Assembly (NCBI GenBank): GCA_019828545.1
Contig: JACVRA010000138.1
Location: forward strand, 416,265 to 480,264
Direction of reading: 5' to 3'
Length of the DNA: 64,000 bases
From: Paracamarosporium sp. OC-R06-R3
Lineage: Eukaryota; Ascomycota; Dothideomycetes; Pleosporales; Didymosphaeriaceae
The notes beneath the pieces are model-generated. The model did no database searches. It was not told the DNA's origin and was given only the letters and a program-made list of their open reading frames with translations. Positions within the stretch are counted from its first letter, which is position 1. Each line of letters starts with the position of its first letter. The translations under genes were made by a program, and so were the position numbers. Below, one piece after another: positions 34,608 to 45,730 of this stretch.

Positions 34608-36741
34608 TTACTCATAGTAGTCCAACGGGAGCTCAAGAATTTCGCATTGCTTCACCTCCCTGAACCCCTCATCTCTCGGTTTGACATCAAGAACCCTGAG
34701 CTTCAACTCCTTCGCGCTCGTCGGTTCCCAAGGCTTTACCTTTTCCACGATAGCCGAAGTATTCGTAAACCCTCTTGCACGCAAGAACTTTAGATCTGGA
34801 TTCGGATTCTTCGTCCTGCCAAATGCGGTCCAGCTATCGAGTAAATACTGCGAGAACGGGATATCATCCTGATCACGCGGTTGGCGGCCCTGACGAATAG
34901 CCGTGCCAAACACGTAGTATAACTCCCCGCTATGGCATTTGTAATATGGCAAGCTGGTGTCGCCAAGCGGATGCTCTGCCGTTTTGGGCGCTTCGCACGT
35001 AGGTGGATTAGGACTCCACTCGATGAGTTGCAGACCGCGGTCGATCTCGTATGAGTATACCACCGGGAAGACTTGATTTACAGCCGCCGAGAAGACTGTG
35101 GACTGAGTCAGGCAGCGGAACTCTGCATCTGTTGCGACGCGAGCCGTGAGATTGAAGATATCTAGGGTGGTGTTTCCAGACTGCGGCAACGGGAAAAGGG
35201 ACGAATCGAGGATAGCATCGGCGTCGTAGCCCTGGTCTTTGAGCGCTTGTGAGGCATTTGGACTTTTAGAAAAGGAGGAGAAAGGGTCACCATCGTCATG
35301 CATAACACCTGTCATGAGTGCGACATCAAGAGAGGGCCCGGAGCCGTCTAACAGGAGCTCGGAAGAGGTCAGGTATGTGCCATCTACGACTGGGGAACTG
35401 GCAATGGTTTCTGTGACGAGCTTCGCGGGGTCAAGCGCTCGCAGGCATGCAAGCCGGTCTGCTTCGTCTCCCTGCGTGCACCCTTTCTCGGTCAACACCG
35501 CATTCGTCTTGTTCGTAGCATCCGCCAAACTTGAATATTGCGAAAAGGAATTCGCGTAGCCTGCACCGCCCGGACACGACTGTATGATTGCTCTCGAGAA
35601 CTGACCCTTGGCAAGCGGCGACGCAAGCAGCGCCCTCACTGAAGCGGCACCAGCACTCTGTCCAAATACGGTCACCCTCTCCTTGTCGCCACCAAAATCT
35701 TCGATATGATTCTGTACCCATTCTAACGCTGCTATTTGATCGGATAACCAGTAATTACCGCGCGAGGTGGCGTTGTTCAAAGCTAGGAACCCGAGCGTGG
35801 AGAGGCGATAGTTTATTGTCACGACCACGACGTCGCCTCTTGATGCCATGCTCCCTCCATCGAACGTCGTGTCCGAACCGTAGCCGCTCGTGAAACCTCC
35901 ACCATGGATCCAGAGCATTACTGCTTTCTTTGGCGATCTTGAGTTGGACGGAAGGTGAGGGGTCCAGATGTTCAGGTAGAGGCAGGCTTCGCTACAGGTT
36001 GGGGTGCTGCAACCGCTTTGGATGCATCCTGGGCCGTAATTCAGGGCTGAGACGTTACCGCGGGGCGCTTGGTATGCGGAGTAGGTGAATCGTGAAGGGA
36101 AGATTGCATATCTGAGGCCCAGAAAGCGAAAAGAAAGCTTGTCGCGGTACCCCACGATCGCCGCCTCGCCCGTCCGTACAGTGGTCTGCCATTGTGGACC
36201 AGTGTTGCTGCTCGAAGTTGAGCTCAACGGCGCAGATTGTGAGCACAGTGCTGGTAACTCTCTGTCACACGGGACTGTTTTGGTTTCGCCGAAGGTCGTT
36301 ATCGCCCTGCAGCTCGTGTTGCTTCCGCTTTTGATCCAGTACTGCCCGACGTTATCGCTCGGCTTCTGGTAGTCCAGATATCGCAAGAAATCAAGCTCGG
36401 TATAGTTTCCCGGGTCCCACAACGTCTCTTGCAGTGCTTCACAACCGGCCTGGGCTTTCGAACTGATCCCGCGGGCGCTTAACGCGATTGTCGCAGCTTG
36501 TCGGGTACTCGCATTGCCTATTAGGAAGCGGTCAGTGAACAAGAGGTTACGTACAATCGGACTGCGTATAGCTTCGGACGCTTGAAACTTTTGAGCAATG
36601 GACCGTGTACAAACCATACAAGTCGTTGTGAGTGAGGATAGTCAAATCACTTCGAATTGATTGGGGACTAGGCACCGAAACAACACCACTGGTTAGAAGT
36701 AGGAGGACAAGCCAAGGGGCGCGGCCAACGAGGGGAGCCAT
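34608..36741 (-). CDS. Secreted type-B carboxylesterase
   Basis: Alpha/beta-hydrolase of the carboxylesterase/lipase family. Exon 1 (36741-36615) encodes a signal peptide (RAPWLVLLLLTSGVVSV). A 97-bp intron (GTTTGT donor, ctaatag) joins HNDLYG to NASTRQAATIAL in phase 1, and exon 2 runs 36517-34608. The product is 678 residues. An N-terminal extension of about 130 residues with cysteines precedes the hydrolase domain. Family motifs are SEACLYLNIWTP (signature 2), oxyanion-hole HGGGF, nucleophile elbow GQSAGAASV and the catalytic-His region CHSGELYYVFG. Several N-x-S/T sites fit secretion. An alternative stronger-looking donor (GTACGT) would leave a 37-bp intron, which I consider too short. 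Substrate is unknown. Confidence 0.9.
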
Positions 36742-38489
36742 GGCGAATGCCGGCAGGAAAGCAGTCGAGCAAGAGGCTGCCCCATGGCGCCTATTTACAG
36801 AAGTACGATCAATATATTCCGGCCTCTACGAAAGATGTGCGTGTGGGTGCCATTCGTGGAACATATTGAGGCTCTAGTGTCTACGGCAGTTGAGTGGATG
36901 AGGGGCATGACGGCTATATCAGATCTGGCGTATTAAGTCCTGGTGCCGTGGAACCGAGGACTGGGTCGGATAGCGTGCGGAGGAGAGGGTCCGTCTGCAT
37001 CGCATAGGTGCATGTCTTTTTCAAAGGCAGCGGTGCGGTTTGATGGCACAGGCAGCGCTGGGGAGCAGGTGGACGCAGAGGCTCGGGACACGTAGCGGCC
37101 TGCCGTGGGCAGCACGGACGGTGGATGGCTCTGGGGTAGCTCTAGATCTGCAGACGGCGAACCCGTGGGACGGCGACAGCGGTGGATTTATGGAGGTCGC
37201 GGCAATCTGTGTCAGGAGGCGCGGGGGCGAGGGAGAGGACCCGAGATGACTTCATGGTCGGAGGGAGCAGCAGACGGCGGCGTTTCAGGGAGCCTGAGGC
37301 CGGGGCGGAGTGCATGCAGCTTGCAAGGCAGCAGCGAGTCGACGAGCGCGGTCTAGGCAGGCGCCGGGGCAGGTGGTTGCTTCCGTGCCTGGCGACGTGG
37401 TGGCCCAACAACGCTCGTCGCCCGACGCACGGCGGCCGTTAAATAAAATTGGCCGCGAGCGAACTCGATCGTCGCTCCTGGAACGCTGGAACGCTGGCAC
37501 GCTGCACCGCTGGACGCTGGACGCTGACGCTGGAACGCTGGACCATGCCACTCGCCAAAAGGGCCGGCTTCGCGAGGCCCCGGCGCGCGCACCTGCCGAT
37601 TGGCCGACGGGGTGCAAGGAATGATGCTGTCGCCGTTGTCTCATCACGCATCTCAGCCCCGACCGAGTCCCTCTGCATCTCGCGTCTTCCTCTCTCTCGA
37701 CGCCCTTCGCCGGCCATGGGTCGGTCGTCCACGCACACTGAGCACTCAGCCGCAAAGCCCCGCCGCGCCGCGCCCTATTGGCCCGCGCGGCCTCGGAGGC
37801 CACCACGCAGACTCCCTTCGCTAGCATTTCCAAAGCCTTCCCGAATGCTTTCCAAGAAGTCGCTAGCGCCCACCCTAGGGCCACTATGGCCTAGTCTCCT
37901 TCTCCCTCAGCGTGCACTCTCTGTGCAGGTCCTCCGCCTCTGTGACTCTCACAACACATTGACGCGACCTTCGGCACACCGGCTGCGCACAAGAGCCCCC
38001 CGTGCAGCGCTCCCTCGCCATCCTCAGCCCATCCCTCTTGTTGCGCCCGCGCGCCGTCTCCTTTGTTGGGCCAGAGCAGCGCCCCTCAAGACCCGCCTCG
38101 CCGTCCATTCCTCCCCTCTCGCCCTCACCACCCGCGCGTTGCGTGCCCGAGGCCTCTCTCGATCTCAATACAGCCCAAGCCTACCACCAGTCGCCTTGTG
38201 TTCGTTTGCTGACCTTCAGCTGCCCTTATCGACGCCTCCTTCGAGCCTTGGCCGTACCGCGAGCAGCCACGAAAGCCTCTTCTGCTGGGCCGCCGGGCTC
38301 GATAACCACCCAGCTTGTCGCAGGAACCACCCAGCTCGTTGATATCGGCCGTTGGACTCGTCTTGCCAGGTCGTTGTCTGCTCTCCTCTCGTCGTGCGCG
38401 CGTCGGGCGTCATGCGATCCAACGCACCCCGAGCCTGAGCCTCCTACTAGACCACCAACACAACCCCATCACTGTGCGACGGTCGGATT
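36742..38489. other. GC-rich interval, probably the SET3 leader
   Basis: From the esterase promoter this runs into very GC-rich DNA. A 297-codon + frame (37449-38342) is Arg/Ala/Ser/Pro low-complexity and overlapped by frames on both strands, so I do not call it. The last 600 bp are C/T-rich, as expected for a long 5' leader of the SET-domain gene. A quasi-repeat of acgctgg units lies at 37478-37543. Confidence 0.5.
37478..37543. repeat. Imperfect acgctgg tandem array
   Basis: About seven irregularly spaced copies of the core acgctgg within 66 bp (spacing 7-11 bp). It lies about 1 kb upstream of the SET-domain start codon. Confidence 0.8.
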
Positions 38490-41477
38490 ATGACAGACGT
38501 GTCGTCGATAAAGGCGCACGCTGATCATCAGCAGGCTTCCGTCGCCCACTACGGTCCTCCACCTCCCGCCTTCACCAACGGCTCGCCTGCGCTCGATGGG
38601 ACCATCGAGGAAGAAGAGTCTTCGACCATCAAATGCATATGCGGCTTCTCCGACGACGACGGAAACACTGTGCTGTGCGAGAAGTGCGATACGTGGCAGC
38701 ACATTGTGTGCTACTACGAAAGTGCCGGTCATGTACCCGACATACACGAGTGCGTCGACTGTCTCCCGCGGCCTGTCGATCGGAAGAGCGCTGTCGACAA
38801 GCAACGACAGCGTCGAGAACTACACAATATCGGCGAGCGCAAGGGCCGACCGAGAACCACCACCAAAAGCCATAAGAAACGACAAAAGGACCCTCTAGGC
38901 GCGGTACAACCCAACGGCTGGGCCATCCAGCCAAACAACGATGCAAATTACAACATGGACCGAAAAAGTGGGAGCCCGCGCGACCTGCCTCCGCCTGCTA
39001 AACGCCCCAAAACAAGCCATCGGCCTTCGGGATCCACCAGTATAATCAGTCAAGCGCCAGCGCTCGTGCCAGGATCTCGAAAACGAGGTAGTTCCGTTTT
39101 GCTCAACGGACACAGCCCCGTCAAGTCACCCGTCAACCCGGAGGGTCCCATTGAAGAGTTCTCACTTGAGTTCATGAACTTGTATCGACAAGCGGAGCCA
39201 CCTTCGACCGACACGAATTCTTTCACCGATCTCAGAGTAACAAACGATATCGCTTCGTGGCTCAACGATCGCGATGCGTTGGCGGAAGCTACGGAAGGCA
39301 AGACACCGGCTGAAGTGTTCCAGCGGATCGACCAGTCAATCGAGGATATGGAAAAAACTCTCGCGCCCATCGTTGTGAAGCAGACGGCGGAAGACCCCAA
39401 CACAAAAGCTTACGGACTACATCCGCAGTGGCATCTAATAACTGTAGAGACGCCAGTCGCCAAAGAGGGCTTTATTGGCGAACTGAAGGGCCGTATTGGT
39501 AGAAAAGACGACTACTACGACGACCCTATGAACCGCTGGAAACTGCTGCAACACCCCGAACCATTCGTCTTCTTTCCTCCGCACCTACCTATATACATTG
39601 ACACGCGCCACGAAGGCACAATTCTCCGGTATGCCAGAAGGAGCTGCAACCCGAACATGGAAATGAAAATCTTAACGCAAGGCCCCGAGAGTGGCGCTCA
39701 TTTTTGCTTCCTTGCAACGCGAGACATAGAGCCGGGCGAGGAGCTAACAGTTGGGTGGAACATCAACCATTCGATAATGCAACAACTTGTCAAGGTCGTC
39801 ACCAACGGCGACATCAAAAAGGAAGGGTTCAAAAAGATTCAACCATGGGTAGCATGCGTGCTCGCCAACTTCGGTGGATGCGCTTGCGACACTTCGACTG
39901 GTCATGAATGCCTGCTCGAGCGTGCTCGACGCACGGCTACCACCTATGCAGAACCGGTACAGTCTTCCAAAACTGCGAAGGGTCGAAAGACGAAGAAATC
40001 TCAACTTTCTCCTTTAAGCACCGGTCATGCGACAAATAGCCGTGCAGGAAGTGAGGCCATGCATCGCGATGTACACGATGATGAGAATGGGGACAGCCGT
40101 TCAACATCCGGCTCGCATAAGTCTAGTAGTCGCGACATTACCCCTGCAACCCACTTCTCGCTGGATGACGGCAACGGAAAGATGTCTGAGCGCGAGAGAC
40201 GCAAGTTACAACAACAGGAACGTCTTTTTGAACAAATGGACTACGACGAGCAGAGAGGGAAACGGGGGAAGAGGAATAGTGCTGGGTCGACACTGAACAC
40301 GCCCAGCCTGTCATCCTCTGTAAGGCGACTCTCACGTCCCTCGCTTTTTGAAGCTAACACCCATGTGCAGAAGCAACTCGGACATAATGAACCTTCGCCC
40401 TCCTCACGTCATCCTCGCGAACACAGTAACGGCATCGCACGGAAAGTCTCCGGTGGCTCGACAAGAACAAACGGACGTGGACCACCAAAACCAAAGCCCG
40501 TTTACGTGGACAGTTCTACGCAAACAGAGGATGATGCGAACATTTTGGACGTGCCTACAATCTCTCCGAGACCCATGCGGCCACCCATGTCTTTCAAACG
40601 CAAGCTGCTTCAGCAGGCACAAGATGACAAGGTGCAAAGGGAGCGCATACGGTCCGCATCTGTGAAGTTGGAGATGAATTCGCCAGCTCTGAAAGATGTC
40701 ACATCGAGCAAGCCTTCGCCCACTGCCCCTTCTACGATATTAGAGGAGCCTGTGGCCATGGACATCTCCACGGATATTGCACCTGAAGTCAAACCAAAAG
40801 ACCCGACACCAGTTAAAGAATCCACTCCAGTCCCATCAGTTGATGTCGAGATGAAGGACGCAGAGGTCATGGCTACACCAAAACCTTCAACGCCGAAAAC
40901 TGAAGACATGCCAGATGTGCCGAGCACAGAACTATCTCCCAAAGCTTCACATCCTCCCATACAACCACCCGCGCCGCCGTGGGTACCCTCTGCCGCCTCA
41001 GTAGATGCTGATGCTACCCCTACGGCTCCACAGCCGAAGGCTATCGAGATGCATCTAGAGATGCCCACAAACCCTACTTTAGTCATTCCTACTAGCACCG
41101 CTCCCGCAACAGCTTCTAATGCTTTAACTGGCAGTGCTGTTGCGCAGTCACCCGGTGGTGTCGGAGCAACCTTGTCGCCTTTCTCTCCAGCTGTGGCCAG
41201 TGCCACTACACCTGGTCCGGCACGTAAGAAGCTCAGCCTGAGCGACTACACGAGCAGGCGCGCAAAACTGGCCCAACAGTCTTCAAATGCGTCGGGAACA
41301 CCTCCACCCAATCCCACACAGTCAACTAGCTCGCCTACACTATCAAATGCGAGCTTACCAAATAACGCTTCTCCTCCAGCGAAGAACGTTGAACCAGTAT
41401 TGCCTCCAGTCGCAGAGGAGACTAAGCCTACGACAACGACAACGACCGCGACCGCGACCGCCTCGACCAGTACCTGA
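38490..41477 (+). CDS. SET3: PHD finger and SET domain protein, Set3-type
   Basis: Subunit of the Set3 histone deacetylase complex in yeast, which reads H3K4 methylation through its PHD finger. Intronless, 995 residues. The PHD finger (about 47-91) shows IKCICGFSDDDGN, LCEKCDTWQH and the final HECVDC. The SET domain (about 305-425) contains RYARRSCNPNMEM and GEELTVGWNINHS. The catalytic tyrosine normally found in the last motif (ELTFDY-like) is Trp here, in line with the known lack of methyltransferase activity in Set3. A basic, Gln/Glu-rich helix (ERRKLQQQERLFEQMDYDEQ) and a long Pro/Thr/Ser-rich tail follow, ending in a Thr/Ala run. In fungi the complex controls sporulation and developmental genes. 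That role here is inference. Confidence 0.93.
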   Translation: MTDVSSIKAHADHQQASVAHYGPPPPAFTNGSPALDGTIEEEESSTIKCICGFSDDDGNTVLCEKCDTWQHIVCYYESAGHVPDIHECVDCLPRPVDRKSAVDKQRQRRELHNIGERKGRPRTTTKSHKKRQKDPLGAVQPNGWAIQPNNDANYNMDRKSGSPRDLPPPAKRPKTSHRPSGSTSIISQAPALVPGSRKRGSSVLLNGHSPVKSPVNPEGPIEEFSLEFMNLYRQAEPPSTDTNSFTDLRVTNDIASWLNDRDALAEATEGKTPAEVFQRIDQSIEDMEKTLAPIVVKQTAEDPNTKAYGLHPQWHLITVETPVAKEGFIGELKGRIGRKDDYYDDPMNRWKLLQHPEPFVFFPPHLPIYIDTRHEGTILRYARRSCNPNMEMKILTQGPESGAHFCFLATRDIEPGEELTVGWNINHSIMQQLVKVVTNGDIKKEGFKKIQPWVACVLANFGGCACDTSTGHECLLERARRTATTYAEPVQSSKTAKGRKTKKSQLSPLSTGHATNSRAGSEAMHRDVHDDENGDSRSTSGSHKSSSRDITPATHFSLDDGNGKMSERERRKLQQQERLFEQMDYDEQRGKRGKRNSAGSTLNTPSLSSSVRRLSRPSLFEANTHVQKQLGHNEPSPSSRHPREHSNGIARKVSGGSTRTNGRGPPKPKPVYVDSSTQTEDDANILDVPTISPRPMRPPMSFKRKLLQQAQDDKVQRERIRSASVKLEMNSPALKDVTSSKPSPTAPSTILEEPVAMDISTDIAPEVKPKDPTPVKESTPVPSVDVEMKDAEVMATPKPSTPKTEDMPDVPSTELSPKASHPPIQPPAPPWVPSAASVDADATPTAPQPKAIEMHLEMPTNPTLVIPTSTAPATASNALTGSAVAQSPGGVGATLSPFSPAVASATTPGPARKKLSLSDYTSRRAKLAQQSSNASGTPPPNPTQSTSSPTLSNASLPNNASPPAKNVEPVLPPVAEETKPTTTTTTATATASTST

Positions 41478-43679
41478 ACGTAAAGTTCTCTGCTTACCGA
41501 TTTCCCTTCTATCCATGTCTTCTCAAAATCGCAAGGCGCTTGGGCGGTGGGCGTTGAGCGCCATTTCCCTTCTACTGACCTTTCGACTGTACATTATTAA
41601 TGCGGCGACGGACCTTCCTTTCGGCTCTTTCTTCTGTTTACAATTTCTTCTCAGCGTGTGGTCCGCGCTATGAGCTCGATCTCAGCATTGGTTTTCTGTA
41701 GTCTAACGAGGAGGGTTTTCAAGAGTCCGCAGTCGTTTCTGATGTGGTGGGTTGGCGTTGCGGTTTGCTGGTGCACCGGCTGGCGTTTCAAAGGATGGAT
41801 TGAAACGGCCTACTCTTGGGATTGTATGCCCGCTACTGCGGTGCTGGCTCGGGCTATGTATGGGTTACGGGTATTGGTTGCTTGATGAAAAGCAAAGGCT
41901 TGGGCTTGAATCGAGCACCTTTGTCGCTGAAGAGAGCGCGTGTGGATCAATGGACGAAAGAGACATCTCCAACGTATGATTATGTGCCTTTTTGCTGACT
42001 GTGATGTCTTTTGTTTCGTCGTTTCCGAGTCCCCGTCTTGGTCTTGAGCATGGACTACGCTGCTTTCTCGTGGCTCTCTATTCTTGATTTAGCGTCGGCG
42101 TTGCGGGTTTCCACGCTTCGACCTATATCCCATCACTCCTATACCTTCCATCTCCTATCTCTCCCCTCTCTGTTTCCGTCCGATCTACTCTTAATTTCAC
42201 TCACGACCCAGCCACTTCCTCCGCAAAGCTAAAATCAAGACTAAACAGCCCGTCCGGAAATGCAAACTCCTGTGTCTAAAGCCGTATAATCGTCTCCAAT
42301 GAGTGCACTTGAGATGCATACAAGCAAAGTATCTACCAAGTCGCTTTAGGAGAAACAGTTCAGTTGTATGCGTACTACGTCGAGCTTGTACGTGTGTGAA
42401 GAGGGGTGAGATGCTTTGTTAGCTTGGATATATGTGAGTTCTTACTTAGATGGGTATGGCGTTGGTTGAGTACCATAGTGGATTTGAGGTTTCTTTGTTG
42501 CGTTGGTCAGGGAGGACAAGGCTGGTCTTGATTCCGGTGACGAGAGTAAAGGGTTGCACGTAGTTCTAAGGCGTGGATGTAGTGTGGGGAGTGGTGGCGC
42601 TTGGGGATCGACTTCGCGGGTATGATTGTGCCTGGGGTGGTTGTCTTGATGGTTGTGTTGGTGAGTTAGACGCGTGTCATGGTGAGTCGTCTATTGTGTT
42701 ATTGCACGATAGACTTCCATTGAGGAGGGTGGTAGCGAGAGATTAGAACTATGTAGGCTGTGTGTGAGTGGTGTGTGGTTTGTATGGTTGTTTTTGGTGG
42801 ATGAATGGGGGTTGAGGGGTTGAGTTTGGGGAAGCAATGGATATGGAATATGAGGTGTGTGACTTTTTCGAGGCGGAGCAGTATGAGGGTAGAAAAAAGG
42901 CTTTTATGGGAGGGCTTGTGAGGTGCATCGGTCCAATCGTGCGGAATCTATAATGGGCTTCGTAAAGGTTTGTTTAGATTAGGAGATCCTAAGGATGGAG
43001 GACCTACACTTGGTGCTTGGTGCTTGGTGCTTGGTTTGGAGTTAATCACTTGGATATATCGCAATGCTGAATAGAAGAAGTGATATGTAGATAAGCAAGA
43101 AGTGTGGTATTCATAATAGTGCTAAATGTATTGGAGATATAAGTTAAATGACCAGGGCATGTTCATTGCAGATTCGTGCCCTAACAGACACTGTCATTTC
43201 AGAAACCTTGGAGCTTTGTGGCAGCATCGCAATACGACAACTCCTGACCACCTTGAGCAGAGCTGAGCGCATGGCATATGGTGGATAAAATGACTTGTGA
43301 ATAGGATGGGCTAGGCAGACTGATCTTATATCAGCCCCATGAAAGAGGTCACCATGGACTTTTGCGGCAATATTTCATATAGACTATCCCAAAAATATTT
43401 CTATGAAATTGTGGAAGCGCCACAGTTCTCCACAGATTCGAGCACTATGGCCCTTCCTAAAGGGGGCTTGAAGAAGTTGCTCACTCGCCTTTGCCACAAG
43501 AATGGTAGAAGTGGAATTTCACGGACCTGAAGTCCAAGACATAAAAGCAATCATAACTCCATTTGTCCAAACCATCACATCCGTGGTCGATCTGTGACGA
43601 GTGTTGTCACGATGCCGTACAAAAGTATAGACATATGATGCCTTAAGCGGCCTTCCGTCAAGCACCCAATCCCTACGCA
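41478..43679. other. Convergent intergenic region
   Basis: The 2.2 kb between the 3' ends of the SET and MOSC genes contain only short frames. A T-rich, G/T-skewed + strand from 42.3 to 43.0 kb and a short tgcttgg tandem (43014-43034) are the only structure seen. Confidence 0.5.
43014..43034. repeat. 7-bp tandem repeat tgcttgg, three copies
   Basis: Three perfect copies with a partial copy before them, in convergent intergenic DNA. Confidence 0.9.
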
Positions 43680-45152
43680 CTACTCAAAGAAGTAGTGTTC
43701 ACCCGTTGCTAGTACTTCGATCTTGTCACCCACGCTGATAATGCCTTCCTCTAGTGGCGTGACCTGCATGCCTAGACAAGCAGACTTGCTCCCCTTGTCG
43801 ATGACCCTATACTTACGCATCGTGGTACCCGGTTCATTTCGATCTGCTATGCCGGTGAGAGGGTCGACGTTTGGGAGCTTGCAACGAGTGGTGCGGCACG
43901 AGATGTCCAAAGTGAGGGAGCCGAAGCGTGCCTAGATAATAATAGTCAGTTTGGAAAGAACAACAACCACGTTGATTGGGGTAGCTGCTTACTGTCTTCC
44001 AATTATCCTCGTCAAAAGCAGGTGGACCAGTGAAGATGATGTTTGGACGGTAACGGAGGGCATTGAGGGGTCGAAAGCGTGAGGGAACTCTGGAAGAGAC
44101 ATCGTGGATGGCAGCAAGATTCTGGATTTGCACTGGATGCTATTGCAGGTGTTGGATTAGCTCTTTTCAGACAAGGTTTGAAGTTTTGAAGAGGAGGGCT
44201 GAGGACGTACACCATCTTGCATGCCAATGGATGTTTGGAACCCTACATCCTCTTTTTTCGGCACGTTCTGCAAAACCAGCCTAGGATTATCTGGATCGAT
44301 TCGGAAAAGGGTCAAGGGATTCGTTACGCCGAGAGTATACTTCAATTTGGCCAACGTCTCTTCGGGTATTTCGCAGCCCATGTTCAACCCTATAGGTACG
44401 TCATCGAAGATTTTCACCGGCTCCTTCTTGTATCCCTTTGCTTTCAACCTGTCCTTCGTTGGATTGAACGGTATCCGGAACTCTACCATAGGCTCTGACT
44501 TGCCTCCCAACTTGGCAGCCAAGATCTTGCCATAATTTTTAAGACCTGAGACGCTGAGTTCCGTGTCGGGCGTGAAAGGGAACCGAGCTACGATGCAACC
44601 CTCACTCTTTACCCACTCACTGTCTTTATCATATCCAGGGGCTTCTGGATCCGGAATCCACATTTCGACCTCTACTTTTGCGAGTCGCGGAAATTGCCTC
44701 AGCGTGATGAAAGTCCATTGGCTTTTGACTTTACCTTCCAATGTGGGCAGTCCTGTCACTTGTTGCGCGAACGTAAATTGACGATCGTACTTCAAGCCTT
44801 TGTGCCCAACTTCGGTCTTGTCGAGTTCCACGCCTGCGCAACTCTTGAGTGGGTACACCATCAATGCTTTTACTTTCCAGGGGTTGGACGCTGATGGCTC
44901 GCCTCCATGATCGTATTTCTTAGAGAATTGGTCGGCAAGATTGGAAGGACCGCTTTTGTTGAGTTTACGGCAACCAGCAGGTGGTGGCAAGGGTTCCTCG
45001 CGCTGGGAGAGAGCGAGGAAGTAGAGAGACAGGAACGGAAGGAGAAGAGCGAATATGGCACTGATGAGGGTAAGAGGCGTTGCTCGCAAGGCTGCATCAT
45101 GCCATATTTTTTGAATTGAGATGAAAAGGTCATCGAGTATGTTGTTGGCCAT
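43680..45152 (-). CDS. Membrane-anchored MOSC domain protein (mARC-like)
   Basis: Molybdenum-cofactor-binding family related to the mitochondrial amidoxime reducing component. Three minus-strand exons (45152-44211, 44139-43993, 43931-43680), all joined in phase 0, give 446 residues. An N-terminal hydrophobic segment (LTLISAIFALLLPFLSLYFLA, about 27-47) is a signal anchor. The MOSC_N domain follows with ALMVYPLKSCAGVELDKTEVG and GLKYDRQF. The MOSC core has RYRPNIIFTGPPAFDEDNW, SCRTTRCKLPNVDPLTG (the Cys expected to bind Mo) and a C-terminal block with GDKIEVL. Outer mitochondrial membrane location is assumed from mARC. Partners would be cytochrome b5 and its reductase, not encoded here as such. 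It is divergent from the RAD51 paralog gene. Confidence 0.93.
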
Positions 45153-45730
45153 TGGTGCGGATGTCGATATTATGGCGTGCTCATGAACGCCTCTTCATAC
45201 AAAGAGCTGTTACAGCTTTGACGGTGTGTAATGTTGAAGAGGCTAGGAAAATGCTTTCACGGACTGCTGGCTCAATTATCCCGTAGGGCGTGAGGGCTGT
45301 GGGACCTTGACGAATGGGGGTGTTACGGCCGTGACTCAGGATCTAATAGCGGAAGCGGAGTGAGATGCAGATGTACGAGAACCGAGGAAGGAACGATCTA
45401 GCACCACTAGCACTCCATTGTTCTATCTCCCGAGAGCGCGCAGAGTTGAAAGACAATCCAAGCTGACAAACGTCGCGTGTCTGCCTTTACTTTTTAGAGG
45501 GTTCTGGTGCTGCGAGTCATGCACTTGCCGTCCCTGGGCAGCGTCATGATTCGGAACTAGTGAGTACAACCGCAACACGATGCTTCTAACCACCAACACG
45601 CTCAATTCACAATGGGTAAACGGCACGCGTTGCCCGACGCGTTACACTCACAATCTACGCGCGAGATCACGAGATCGTAACTTGTCTGAGTGTTCCGGCT
45701 TCTCCCACGCGTGAACCCTCAAACCCCACC
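45153..45730. promoter_or_regulatory. Divergent promoter, MOSC protein / RAD51 paralog
   Basis: The 578 bp between the two start codons include a short minus frame (45626-45423) with no family resemblance. No specific sites are claimed. Confidence 0.4.

Noticed and set aside
37449..38342. 297-codon + frame upstream of the SET gene
   Set aside because: Biased composition, overlapped by frames on both strands, and located where the SET gene leader is expected.
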